64,000 nucleotides of DNA, from assembly GCA_014529385.2 (NCBI GenBank), contig CM043953.1:91207842-91271841 (forward strand), given 5' to 3'. This document shows, piece by piece, positions 43,827 to 56,110 of this stretch. The notes under the pieces were generated by a model. That model ran no database searches and was not told the origin of the DNA. It worked only from the letters and a program-made list of their open reading frames with translations. Positions within the stretch are counted from its first letter, which is position 1. Each line of letters opens with the position of its first letter. The stretch is from Adiantum capillus-veneris. Lineage: Eukaryota > Streptophyta > Polypodiopsida > Polypodiales > Pteridaceae. The translations under genes and the position numbers were made by a program.

Positions 43827-46139
43827 ATGGCTGCTTCTTATGCCAAGCCTTCAAGGTATACCCCGATCTTGCACTGTTTATAATTGTTTCCGCTCTTGCA
43901 TGATTTTGCACTAAACGGATCTTTGATAGCAGGACCACACCAATGTGTGACAATGTAGATGATACTTTCTCAATAAAATGTGATGAGAAGAAGACCTGTA
44001 AAGATGACTGCAAACCAAGGTCTCTTTCTATGTGCATGGTGCTTTTGTGTAAGGATTTAGTGAATGGTCAAATCACCTTTGGAGTGCATAATATTTGAAT
44101 CAATAATTTAGCACAGGTAGTGAAAAATCTTCACAATTTTTGTGCGATCTGTCACCAGATTTAGCAATCCACCTTCACACTTCATTGTTGATTGACAGTT
44201 CTGCGGTTGAGCACTGGGTATTATTCAACATGCCATATCTTCAGGGCGATCAAGAAGGGAAGATTCTGCGAGCTCTTTATGATCTGCAGTACCAGTTTGA
44301 CAATGTTGATGCCTTCATTGTTGGTATGTTGAATCCTTAACTCCAATCATAGCAAAGGTGGCATTCTGCTTGATAATGTGATTGACATTTCCACGACATT
44401 TCTTCATTTTCAAGGAAGCGGTGTGCCCTAGTTTTGTCACCCCCCCTAGACTCTTTGCTACTTATCTACCCTTTAGTTTTGTAATTTTCTTATAGATCAC
44501 CTTGTACTCACCTTGGGGCTGGCGTTCTAAAAACTAGAGGTTGTCTGTCATTTGCGGGGCATCCCCATAGATCACTATGCATCGGTTATCTATTCTGATG
44601 TTGGAGGAAAAATCTGCAGTATCAGAAGGTGGGAAGAAGCTGAAGTTAGCCTACTCTAACAATTCATCCCTCATTCTATCCATGAAAACAGATTGTGGTT
44701 GAAACACATGAGTCCTTGGGAGGGGTTGTTGGAGGGGAGGTTCTTAGTGCTCACCTTTCGTGCAGTTTTGATGAGTAGAAAGATTATAATTTCTGTAAAA
44801 TTACAGAGTAATTATCTTGAAGAAACTGGTTTAAAAGCCAAAAAATCCTCACAAAATTTTGCCAAAAGGTTGTAATCTTTTTCGATCACGTAGAGTAGAT
44901 GCATCTGCCAGGCAGCAGCCCTGCCAGCTAGCTGTTTTCATCATAATTAACAGGAACTGGATATTGGAACGCGGAATGGGGATCGGTAACAGGCATTCCT
45001 GTTACAGATACTCGAGTCTAAACTCAGAATTGGAATTCTGAACTGGAAGTTGGAATGGGAATGGAGAACGGAAGCCTGAAATTGGCCATTCCCTGTAACT
45101 ATGGTTTTCATGCCACTCTCCTGTATCAGATGACCAGTGATGTTTGAAGTAATGATGGCGCTCATTGGAAACTGGAAAACAGGGCAGCACAACAGCATCA
45201 GGTGACCAGGCTCTTAGTGCTTTCCACCTTTCTTTTTTCCTACTGCTGCATCCACTTCACCCGTCCATGCAGAACCCGCTTTCATTTGGTCGAAACATTG
45301 CTTGTGAGCTGACCGAGACCGTCATCCTGATAGCTGCATGTGTGGACAGCTCCTCGATTGAGATGCAACATTGCACAGGCCGAAGCAGGTTAAGACGGCT
45401 CTTCAATTGAGACGCAACATCCCATAGGCTGCTGAATCTTTCTCTGAGATTACATAGTAGACAATGTTGTCTCCAAGGTGGAGGGTTGTCCAACTGCCCC
45501 TGAACTGCCTCCTCAACTGGCTACATCCTATGACGGGGTGGTCGCACCTCGTCCATGATTGGAACAGTACAGCACTGGCTAAGAAGAGAAGGTCTACAGG
45601 ACTGCAGGATGCCGATATCAGGCCCTATACTTTTAGAGGAGCTTCTTTGCAGGCTGTGCTTTTGATTTGCCATCCAGGTTAAGAGCATTTCCCTACAGAT
45701 CTCCACTTTATAGCTCGGCCTTCTGTTGGCTGCATGGCCCTCAGGGAAAATGAGTCGCTCCACAGGCGCAGATAGAGCAGGTGGTAAGCGAGCTTTCCTC
45801 ACAATCCCAGTAAGCTGGCGTGAGCTGCATGAAATGACGTAGTCACGCCATTCATGGAGCTGGTGAAAGTCTGTCAAAAGGTGAAAATGTAGGGGTGGTG
45901 GAAGTAACTCTTAGCGAAACTGGTGTAAAAATGATTATGGCAGAGATTGGGGCTGAGATGGGTGCTTCAAGTGTTTTTGAGAGCTCTCTGAAGACGTCCC
46001 CGGTCTACAGGGAAGCCCTTGAAAACCATGCTGTGAAGAGGGCTGTTACTGGTGCTGTTGCAAAAGAGAGAATCTTTCAATGCTTGCATGCTCTTGGAGG
46101 ATGTCCATTAATTAAGTTTAGTTGTGCGTGTGTGTTTTC

Positions 46140-46197
<58 letters not shown>

Positions 46198-47719
46198 CTC
46201 ATAGCCTATTTACACATTGCCAGGTAGGGTGCTGAACAAGGTAGAGAAAGTCACTCATGCTCTATTCGTGAGGTTTCCCACAGTGGAGATGTTAAAAGAC
46301 TACTACAAGTCAGAGGCACTCTCAAGAGTTATATGCAGCATGTTACCTCACCTCTATGTGAGTGCTACCTTGTACTGTCAAACAGCATCTGTCTACCACA
46401 TGAAAGATTGTGAAAGGAATGGGTTGTCAATGACTTTCATGTTGTCTTGACTCTGCTGAATGAAAAGAGCATCTCGTTGTTGTTGTGTATAGTTGCACAT
46501 GAGCTCAGATATGCTCATGGTCCCATGGGGATGTCATTGTAAATTGTCTTTGTTTTGGTTGTAGGGTGAAATCGTTATTGACTATGTGTCGGCAACAGGT
46601 CCCCTCGATACCAACCAGAAGGTATGTATTTTCCTCGAACTGTGCAGTCAATGGTGCAAATTCAGACTTTTATGTATACTAAAGTTGCTTCTGGAAATGG
46701 ATGTTATTGATCAAACATGCAGGACCCTATGTGTGCTACAGTAACTTTGCTGAGGAAAAAGAAGGATGTATGCTCAGGCGAGATAGATTGCGCCTTACAC
46801 TCATTGATGGGAGCAGTGGATGAATTGGGTTTTGTTAAGGGCTTTACAGCTGGTAATCTTAAAACTATACTCCAATAACTTTCTGCATGATGTGGTAACT
46901 GCCCCTCATACCGATGTTCATTTATGAGTGTTGAGTTATACACTCATTGGATAGATCTTCCAGGTTTCTTTTTATCGTTCCTACTACGTCTCTTCTTCTT
47001 CTTCTTCTCCTCCCCCCGCCCCCCCCAAGAGGTTTTTCGCTTTTTCTCCTAGATGAGAGATGCATTCCATTGTACTTCGTGTTTTGGCCTCAAATGCCAC
47101 ATTTGCCTCTTGGGGTAGTGAATGTATGCATTCTGTTATCTCTCACGTATAGAAATATATTTGGGCTAATAACTCCTCATGCGTCAAAACGAAGGGTGCA
47201 TCAATGCCCTGGCTCTTCATTTCTGGAAATGTGTTTGGTTTTGTAGGGTCAAACGTGTTCATTCGCGGAGACAAACATTTCACACATGGATTTGCAAGCT
47301 ATGTGAAAACAGGTATGCAACTGTTTGGATTTGAATTAAACATGCAGTCTAGATTTGAACTATGGGAGTGTATTATCTGTGGGTATGCTTCAACACTGAT
47401 GTAGCACTTTTATATGTCGAATTTTCGTTATGTGCAGTCTGTGAGTTGGAAAAGCTGGAGGAAAATTCTCATTATGCAAAGGTGAGATCAAGATTGAGGG
47501 TATATCTCAATGATAAAAATTCTACAGCTGCAATTCTTTTCTTATTCACATGTTAGAATGCTCTGTGCTCAAAGTGCTGATTAAAAGACTCCATTGATGA
47601 TGTGCTTACACCTTTATGTTTCGTGGATGCAGACGCTGCATCACAAAGTCCTCCCTCTCAGTTGTAGCACGGTTACTGTCAATGTGATGGCCTTCAAGCC
47701 CATCAAGTCTTGTCTGTGA
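43827..47719 (+). CDS. Stress-response A/B barrel (Dabb) domain protein, UP3-like, nine coding exons
   Basis: Coding exons 43827-43855, 43933-44019, 44121-44323, 46224-46357, 46565-46621, 46723-46852, 47247-47312, 47438-47481 and 47633-47719 join into 278 codons without a stop, and every intron is GT-AG. Residues 68-159 form one Dabb domain (VEHWVLF, then VTHALFVRF and IVIDYVS). Residues 173-270 form a second (CATVTLL, then FTHGFASYV and VTVNVMAF). The layout and length match Arabidopsis UP3-type proteins, small dimeric A/B barrels linked to stress and found in peroxisomes; their reaction is unknown. The protein ends KSCL, a possible weak PTS1. Exon 3 uses the AG at 44119-44120; the AG four bases earlier would create a stop. 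This is the only intact host gene here. Confidence 0.88.
44986..45040. other. Two hairpins in intron 3
   Basis: GTAACAGG (44986-44993) and CCTGTTAC (44998-45005) form a perfect 8-bp stem with a 4-base loop. CAGAATT (45025-45031) and AATTCTG (45034-45040) form a 7-bp stem. They sit in a stretch rich in TGGAA/GGAAT units. Confidence 0.7.
45893..46102 (+). other. Exon-like open segment inside intron 3
   Basis: A 70-codon segment with protein-like composition (VEVTLSETGVKMIMAEIGAE, then VYREALENHAVKRAVTG). It is bounded by TGTAG| at 45892 and |GTCCAT at 46103. If spliced it would enter in the phase left by exon 3 and leave in the phase required by exon 4, adding exactly 210 nt. It would, however, split the first A/B barrel, and the donor is weak. 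It may instead be a captured fragment of another gene. The family is not recognised. A (GA)n run follows at 46143-46194. Confidence 0.4.
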
Positions 47720-48970
47720 AGAGCACCTATGGTGCTATTCCTCATCAATGTCTAGCAATACTTTTTTGTGATTTACACTGCCAACTTATCTCACTGCTAG
47801 TATCGTGTTTCACCGATAGCGTTATCTTTCTATGAAGAGCTTTTTCTATCCACACTCTTTCAAGTCCAACCCAGTTTTGTAACCGCTCGGTCTTGTATCA
47901 AGAAGTAAAGCAAAATTGCTACTCCTGTGTGCTCATTGGTTGTTTCTCGTGGAGAAGATGAAAATCAAAGTGATCCAGGTAATGGGACTTCAAGTCATGT
48001 GATTTCAAACTTTTCTCTCTACAAACTGATGCAACCAATTCTCACCTGCAAATTGGTATAGTATTTATAGTTGTTATGGATGATTGTCCTCTTTTTTTTT
48101 TAATCCATGTAGCAATTGAAAATGCAGAAAATAGTCCAAAACAGATCTATAAAGTTATGATAATTAACAAAGAAATGACTTGCTGTCAAAAGGTACAATC
48201 ATTACTGACCAAAATGAAAGTGTATAGTTGCCTATCACCCCTCCCCGGCCCCCACTTCCCAATGTGGCTCGCCCGCACTTCAGTGACCTGTGTCCGACAT
48301 ACTCTATTCATTATCCGCAGCTCATGTGACACATGTGCCCAAGAAAAGCCCTTTTGCTTTGTCTGCTAGCCCTTGTGTGACAGGGGCCTAACTATGTACT
48401 TCCATGGACACACAGATACCAATTTTTTGTAACTACAAAAGTCTTTGGTTGCTATGCATGTCCAAATTTTAAGATTGATTGCACTCGCGGATAAGTCGAA
48501 TGTCCTTGACCCAATCAAGACCAAAGACTATTTATCCACACAATGGACAACGTGTAAGCTAATCACTATGGCAAAAGTGGATAACACTTTGTTGGGTAAA
48601 TCACAAAGGTTTCCACTGGCTATGGAGCACAATTCTTAGATCGTGCACTAGATCAGTGGCCAAGAATACATGCAACCCTTAAGTCATGCCACCCTTAAAT
48701 GAGTGGCCAAGAATACATGCAGATAGAGGTGGTTGCACTTAGGTTCCTTGAATATGTAAGTTAGATCAATAAAAAGTCTTTTCTTTTGCTCGTTTGAGAG
48801 CTTCTCAACCTCTTCCTCTTTGCACTTCTCTCCTTAACACGGGATTGTTGGGTAAGTAAAGCAGTCATCCACCGATTGTGGAGCACTATCTTTAAATCAT
48901 GCACTAAATTAGTGGCCAAGAATACATGCTCATAGAGGTGGTTGGACACCTTAGGTCCATTTAGCTAGTC
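47720..48970 (+). other. 3' UTR, then intergenic repeats
   Basis: The 3' UTR of the A/B barrel gene probably ends within a few hundred bases (no AATAAA seen). Between 48590 and 48960 a block with GTGGCCAAGAATACATGC occurs three times (about 48657, 48702, 48912) with its surroundings. No gene is recognised. Confidence 0.55.
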
Positions 48971-48977
48971 TTGCTTT

Positions 48978-49370
48978 GCGTTGGGGTTCATGTCAATCGG
49001 CCAGACATCCATTACACTAGCCGTACTAACTTTATTTATTCTTTTAATCATATAGAATAGTAAAGAGAAGTGAAATATTCCAATCTTCACATTGAGCTTC
49101 ACCAACACTCTATGTTCGCTCTAATACCACTTCTAGAGTACGGTGTATGCAGAGTGAGAGGGAAAAGAAGGATTGCTTCAGGTTTTACAAATGTACATGC
49201 TTACACTTGGGCCATGTTGTCTTTCAAGTGGGAGATTGTTAGGGTTCACGCCAATTGGTCAGACACCCATCACTCTGACTAACCTTATCTATTCTTTTGA
49301 TCGTATAGAACAATAAGGAGAAGTGAGGTATTCAATCCTTATTGAGCTTCACAAACACTGTTTGCTCTTC
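48978..49370 (+). repeat. Pair of direct repeats with a copia-type PPT between them
   Basis: TGCGTTGGGGTTCATG (48978) and TGTTAGGGTTCACG (49237) start two similar stretches of about 130 bp. TTTCAAGTGGGAGATTG directly before the second is a copia polypurine tract plus LTR start. A reversed PBS-like CTCTAATACCACTT lies at 49108. It may be a TRIM-type miniature element or stacked LTR fragments. Confidence 0.45.
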
Positions 49371-51575
49371 TTCTCTCTCTGTCTCTCTCTCTCACTCCGC
49401 CTGCACCACGCACTCTATACTTGATAGGGGGCTCCTATAAAAGGTTGTTGAGAAATTGTATGTTTACCAATAATGGGCTCAAGCATAGAGAGTATCATTT
49501 TAACAAAAAATGAGATATGATTTAATAGTCATAAAAATGAAGACATTATAGCCACCAACGAGCAATCTAGAAATTATATGAAAATAGAAGTGTATGAGTA
49601 TTTATTATGCACATACGATGATTGAAATCAAGCATCTACTAGTGAGGAAAATATATAGCTAAACTAAATTAAAAGAAGAAAGCATTGAGAAACTCTAAAA
49701 ATTGAAACGCATTGTTGATCTGGTAATTGTGTATGGATGTCGTTCGAGTGTGCAAGACAAAAGACGTTTGTGTTAAGCTACATGAAAACAATGTGAATAG
49801 TTAAAACATTTCGTCACACAATGAGACATTGAGCGAAAACGTAGAGTATATAGTGCATGTTACACAAATGTACCATACAAAAGGATGGTGGAGCATCGGC
49901 ACTAAGTTTCCCTAGAAATTATAAGGAACCCAAGCCGTGTCCTTCCCCATAGTCTTTATGAGTTGTCCCAGCAAACACATGGGCATGGAGGTTTGGATGC
50001 AAAACCTTGTGGTTTTGTTGGAGTAGAGTCGTGCTTGTCTATTCGAAACATCCACTATTGTGAATACATATGCTTCATGTGGAACATATTGCAAGAATTG
50101 AAAGTCATCCATTTTAAGGTTATATGAAGATTGTGATATAAGTTGCTCCTATTGTGAAGTGATGTTAGTGTACCTTGCACCTCTCTGAAGTGACCCATTT
50201 GTATTTCTTACAATTTTCATATACGACCTTGTTTGCCCTCTTGAGAAGGCTGGTTCATCCTCATTGAGATCAGCTTCAAGCTCCTCTTCAACACCTTTGT
50301 CTTGATACAAGAGTCCAAATCCATCAGGATCATAATTAGGGTACTCCCCCACATCCAAGACACTATTAGCTCCTTAGCTTCCCATCTCTAAACTCAGTCT
50401 CTTTAGTGGTCGCCTAAAAGAGCTCTCAAGTGAAATCATTCTCTTTAGTGGCCACCTAGAAGAGCGAGTTTTCCCTTTGCGATCCGTTGAATTGAAGGTT
50501 GATTCATACTAGAGGGATTATATTCTTCATTCAAAAAGCTTCTTTTCACCGATACAAGATCTTGCCCTATCTTTTAGTCCACATCTCACTAATAGGCTTA
50601 TTTCATCTCAATCATGAAAACAACCTTAACCCATATCCCTTCATCTCTTTTCACAACATCTTTTGCATTGGCAATCATGTGTGGCAATTTGTGACACGTG
50701 CACGATTCTTTTCTGTTAATCAAAAAGCACATAAGATGCACAAAGCAACCATGACATGTGAAACTCTACCTTGATAAACATTGCGTTCATCATTTTATAT
50801 TGCTAGCATATCCATTCTTTCTATGTGGTTGTCATGTCCTTTGCGAGTCCTTAAATCACCATCTCTATGGCTACGACCCCTCCTACATTCATCCGCCCTG
50901 TCATGGGGTCTCTTCGTCTTGCATACCTTCTCTCATGCCGATCGTGATCTCCATCATTGTGTCGATCATGTCTACTATAGTTATGTGTTAACGTAATCAG
51001 TGCCCATTTGACCACCTCCTAGACTCTAATACATAGAAATAGCTTGAAATAGCAAGCATTCCAAAGGCTGCCGTGCTAGAAAACTTTGGCACACAGAAGC
51101 AAATGCTCTTATGAATACATGCTTGAATAGACATAATTTCTCTTTCTTGAGCAAAATTTTAGCTACATACAAATTATGAGGGCAAGGGTCGGTATAAGAA
51201 TTTGTTGTAATCAAGAGTAACCTTGCAATGTGCAACATTTCACGACCACACATCATCATGGTTAGCTAAGTATTGAATTTTGAAAGGCACATCTCAATCT
51301 TAGCCAAATAGAAACAATGCCTTTGCTTCTCTTGAATTTTAGTCACACCTAAAAAACCAACGCTCTGAAAAAACTCTTTTCCAAACCTTAGAAAACTTAT
51401 GTATGAAAATTTTAGGGGTAAATTGACTATACCTAAAGGTATTTACAATAGATTCTCTAAATTTTGTAGGTTTTCCCACCATCAAATTTCAATTTTAGAG
51501 TTAAATCTCTATTACCAATGGTGGTGATTGTGTCCTCTACCTTGTGTCAGTGATAATGTAGATGAGAAGTCATCC
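49371..51575. other. Region without a recognised gene
   Basis: AT-rich DNA. Two adjacent minus-strand ORFs (50358-50149, 69 codons with an acidic stretch; 50112-49912, 66 codons) lie in line but match nothing I recognise, and may be a transposon relic. A CT-rich tract occurs at about 49370-49400. Confidence 0.4.
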
Positions 51576-51607
51576 ATGTGTACTGTGTATTTAGCATTAT
51601 ATCTCAA

Positions 51608-51609
<2 letters not shown>

Positions 51610-51688
<79 letters not shown>

Positions 51689-51693
51689 CACAC
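51610..51693. repeat. Compound (CT)n(CA)n microsatellite
   Basis: A CT run (about 51610-51639) passes directly into CA repeats with few interruptions. Confidence 0.95.
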
Positions 51694-51699
51694 TCACTT

Positions 51700-53041
51700 G
51701 ATCACTTTATTTGGCTATGATTGCTTCATCCAACTACACACACAATTATACATAAACTACTGATGTATTGGATATTTATGTTGACACACTCACACGATGT
51801 TGTGCCGCTTTGTAGGCACGGGGTGAAAGATGCAAATCTGCATACAAATTCGAGGTTTTGTCAAACTTATGAATAATGTTAACAGCTGTTATGTCAGCAA
51901 GAGGACGGAGATGTATGAAGAATGTTCGAGGTGCTAGTTTTTGGTCTAAATATGTAGCTTGAACTGCTGAAGGAGCAAGTCCAGACGGCTCGTCAAACAG
52001 AGCCACGGTACCCAAGTTATGGCAATTTAAAGTTGGAAGTGATTGCAGATCCGAGACGGATAGGCCAAGTGATGCCAAGTAGTCCGAGCCAACTTGGTGC
52101 TATGGATGTGTAGTGCTTGATTTATGAGCCTGCTAGTCTTTTCAGAATAGTAATCAGAGATTTGGATGTCAAGTTATTAACAGTCAAAGTTTTTCTGGGG
52201 GCCAGGTTTGTGCCAGGTTGGTCGCCTCGGTCGGTGTGCCATCTGGTGTTTTTGGAGTTCGACACGCTTCGAGAGGGTAGTACTCAGCATATGGGGCTAG
52301 CAGGAAGTGACTGTGCATCAATCGGAACCTGGGTCAGAAAGATATAACAAGTTAAAGCGTGGCCAATTGTTGACTGTGTGCTAGTAGATGATTTTGTGCC
52401 AATCTGTTGATCGTCATTCAAGGCCATGATGGGGTCCGAATGCGGAGTATATATATAAAATCGTGGCATGGTAAGTCAACAAGGTGAGAGAGGTAGAGCT
52501 CTCGAGCTCCAGCTATGGCATCCGACCGGTGGTGGCGCTATGCGCGCTACTCGCGACCGTTGATGACGTCTCTAGTCGTTTCCACTGCCGTGGTGCGGGT
52601 GTGTCGGCCGTTGACAACTTCACCGGCGTGTTTAGATGATGACGTGGTATTTGCCACTGGGGGTTGATTCACGTGCCCATTGAGCCCATCCTTTTTTGAG
52701 AGCAAGGGGAGAGGGCACTGTCCGTGCCTCTCACTTAAGGGATTTGAACATGCGTGGTGTGAAGCTCAAGGCAAGCCGCTGAAAGAGGGTGCCTTCACAT
52801 GCATTCGGGAGGCTAAAAATAGGAGGGTGCTCGACAAAAATAAGGAGAAGGGGTACACACGTCCAAGGAGGGCTAATTGTTTTTTTGAAGCATTAGGAGG
52901 TTTTTTTTTTTGTGTGAAGAGTCGGAGAAGGGGAAGAAGGAGCAAGTCTGAAGAGTTGGAGAAGGGGAAGAAGGAGCAAGCGTGAAGAGTCAAAGAAGGG
53001 GAAGAAGGTGTTAAAGAGGGAGGAGGGCTTCAAAGGGGAGG

Positions 53042-53082
<41 letters not shown>

Positions 53083-53145
53083 ACCTTGAAGCAACAAAGG
53101 AGGAGGTCGTGGGCAAGCAGTGGATGGGAGCTCGACTCCATATTG

Positions 53146-53240
<95 letters not shown>

Positions 53241-53778
53241 TGTGAGGGAGAAGGCAACGGAAAGAGGAGGATTCGATCAGCAAGCTTCTCGTCGGGAAGC
53301 GTTTAGCACGGGATTCAAGAGTAGGAAAGTTGTGCTTACAGGGTGGGATTTTCACTTGGCCAACACAGGTTGCTTTCATCGTATTGGGGATTTTTGGTTA
53401 GGGTTTGCAAATCAAATGGCCTACCGATGATGGCGTATGCAACTGGTTTGTAATAGGATTATTGGAGACCAAAAAATTGGAAGCATCTGTTGATTGCCAA
53501 CGTCAATTAAGTGTTGATATCTTATCTAAGTTGGGTTTTAACCGTTATTTCTGTTCCGATCTTTGATATTCTTCTGCAATTGTTCTCTAAGTGTCATTGT
53601 AACTTCTTACTAACACTAAATCGGCCCTAACTGCACCGGATTCCCTTGGTTTGAGGCTACACTGACTATCCGTCTATAGGCAGAAGCCTGACGCTTTCCC
53701 GATCGACCCCAGAGATGTGCGCACTCCGACAATTAGGTGAACCCGACGTGAAACGAGACTAGGGTAGACAAAAGTAGC
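51700..53778 (+). repeat. Probable LTR/leader of a gypsy element, with microsatellites
   Basis: No gene. A TATA box (TATATATATAAAA, 52448-52460) lies upstream of leader-like DNA leading to the gag relic at 53779. GT runs (53043-53080, 53189-53238) and a CT run (about 53151-53183) are inside. LTR ends and PBS were not located. A 100-codon minus-strand ORF (52078-51776) is not recognised. Confidence 0.5.
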
Positions 53779-54900
53779 AATGTCGGCAGGCCAAGATAAT
53801 GGTATGCAGCAATTGTTGTAGAAATTTGCCGCACTTATGCATCAACAACATCTGCACCATCATCAAATGATGAGTCAAAGTTCGGAGAGGGAAATGGAAG
53901 CTCGGATTCGTGAAGCTAGACAAGCAGTGACAGATAAATTGGGGTGATTTGAAGGACACGATATATCCAAATTTGGCAAAGTTTATGAACAGGTTATGGA
54001 AGACAAGGGAGTAGAGGAGCACGCTACCGTGGAGAATTTTTTACTCATTGTCGTGCCTAAATTACGTGCATGGATTGAGGAACTGAGAACTGTACATGGT
54101 GCTACGTGGGCGGCGTTTAAACAAGCTCTCAAAGATGAGTATTTTCTTGAAGATAAGGAACACGTTACAAAGAAGAGTTTTTTGAAGTGGGTGCAGTAGC
54201 ATAATAAGGAGCTATCTGCTCCTTATTGTTAAGAGAATTCAAAAAGCGATTTGCCTAATTATCTGCAACCCAACGTGCTGCTCTTAATTTAGAGAAAGTA
54301 GAGCTTTTTGTGCAAGCTGCAGACCCAAAATTGCAAAAGCGCTTAGTGGATCTCCTTGAGGATCCCACAAGGGAGTTAGGGCTGAAATTAGATTGGAAAA
54401 AAGTGATTGAAGCAGTCAATATGGTGGTAAAACGACAAAAAAGACTCAATAAGTTAGCGGGAATGAATGCAGATGTGGGAGAAAAGGAAGAAAAGGTTCC
54501 CGTGCCAATAAAGGAGAAGATTCCAAAGCTAGAGGAGTTGTTCAAGGATGAGCTTGTGAAGGGGATCCAAGAATTGAACATAAATTTGAAAGCTATGAAG
54601 CTTGAAGAGAAAGGTTCAACCTCCCGGTCGTGACACGATGATCCACAAAGAGGAAGTGGGAGCCAAAAATGTATATGTTGTGACCAATGTATGGCGTATC
54701 AGTAATTACAACTACTGGGTGGGAAGACCCTATAGATTCCCTTTCAGTATATGCATACATAGCTAAATCTCAAAACAATGAGGCTTTTGTAGAAGAAAAG
54801 CAAAAGAGGGAAGAGGATTTGGCAAGAGCTTCAAAGAGGACGACGAGATTAGAGGTACCAAAGGGAAAAGAGTCTTACTTGTTGGGGTAAAGGCGCTATA
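53779..54900 (+). pseudogene. Ty3/gypsy gag relic
   Basis: It opens with ATG 53779 (Met-Ser-Ala-Gly-Gln) and meets a TAG at 53818 and a TGA at 53945. It continues as FEGHDISKFGKVYEQV, VPKLRAWIEELR and TWAAFKQALKDEYF (to 54199). The ORF 54310-54633 has QAADPKLQKRLVDLLEDP and a Lys/Glu-rich coiled-coil-like tail. A last frame (54687-54890) has EAFVEEKQKREEDLARASK. These match the order of plant gypsy gag. No PR or RT follows; the sequence changes to copia-3 at about 54900. Confidence 0.7.
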
Positions 54901-55038
54901 CCTTTGACCAGGGCCGGACGTCCGGTGTCTGGCCGTCCGCCCACATGTGTACATGGCCTTATTCATTATACATATACGAATAAGGAGCACCTCACTCACT
55001 ACTTCCTGAGGCTGCTCCACACACATCCTATGTTCTCT

Positions 55039-55085
<47 letters not shown>

Positions 55086-55353
55086 CTTCTCACTCTCTGC
55101 ACACGCACCATATTCACGCACTCACAATCAGAGCGCATGGTGATCGCAGAGAGCACGAGAACTTCGAGAGCTTCGAGGTGATAGCTCGCTCACTCTCGAC
55201 AGTGGAGAGATCGAGAAATCTTGGAATCTTTGTGAGAATGCAATGGGAGCTTGTGAGATCAGTTGAGAGTGATGTATGCTCTTGTGGAAGCTCAAAAGAC
55301 AATGTGAAAGATTGTGTGTAAGTGAAGGTGCTGCCCTAAAAACTGTGTGCGTA

Positions 55354-55647
55354 GGAGCACTGTTTTCAGATTCATTTTTCTCCTTGTAGAAGATAGATCT
55401 GAATATTTTTCATCCTGGGCCTATCCATTTCGACGTGGTCTACAACTTTGCAGAAGAAAGTTTTTGCAAATTCCTCAACGTTTTGCTGATATTTAGCTCA
55501 GGAGCACCGCTTTTAGATTCGTTTTTCTCGATGTAGAAGACAGATCTGAATATTTTGCATCCCGAGCCTATCCATTTCGACGTGGTCTACAACTTTACAG
55601 AATAAAGTTTTTGCAAATTCCTCACCATTTTGCTGATATTCAGCTCA
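55354..55647 (+). repeat. 147-bp tandem duplication in the copia-3 leader
   Basis: Units 55354-55500 and 55501-55647 share blocks such as CCTATCCATTTCGACGTGG and differ at a handful of positions. Non-coding. Confidence 0.92.
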
Positions 55648-55876
55648 GACTGACTATATATAGAAATTGCAGGTTTTTAGTTTTTGCATAGTGTGCGAGT
55701 TTGAATGCACTTTTGGAAAAGCACGGGAATTGCTCCAAGTGGGTGCATAAACTCTGAGTTGAAGATGCAATTTAAGCTTGTGCAGAGCTTGTGGTTTGAA
55801 AATATTTTTGGTAGATTTGGGCAAAGAGTCATGGAGGCCTTTACACACCATCAAAGCGGTCTCTTGAGAGACACGA

Positions 55877-56110
55877 TTTTTGGAGCACACAGGTGGAGCT
55901 TCTTTCACAGGTTTTCACATGACACTTTGGCAGTGATTTTGTGCTTGGGTTCACGATCTTTGCGGATTGTTTGCATATGGTGATGGAAAATGGTTTTTGG
56001 AGCACACAGGTGGAGCTTCTTCCACAGGTTTTCACATGACACTTTGGTAGTGATTTTGTGCTTGGGTTCACGATCTTTGCGGATGGTTTGCATATGGTGA
56101 TGGAAAATGG
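55877..56110 (+). repeat. 117-bp tandem duplication in the copia-3 leader
   Basis: Units 55877-55993 and 55994-56110, both beginning TTTTTGGAGCACACAGG, are nearly identical (about 3 differences). Minus-strand ORFs across it are by-products. Confidence 0.93.

Noticed and set aside
45521-45877. 118-codon minus-strand ORF in intron 3
   Set aside because: Antisense to the gene, no recognisable domain, low-complexity-free but unsupported; most likely chance.
48590-48960. Repeated blocks that could suggest a CRISPR-like array
   Set aside because: Repeats are few, diverged and irregularly spaced in eukaryotic DNA; they look like TE fragments.
49912-50358. Two in-line minus-strand ORFs as a possible small gene
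   Set aside because: No family, start context or splice support; kept only as a note.
53008-53430. ORFs of up to 140 codons on both strands over GT/CT microsatellites
   Set aside because: The translations are mainly Val-Cys, Ser-Leu or Thr-His repeats produced by dinucleotide runs; no domain.
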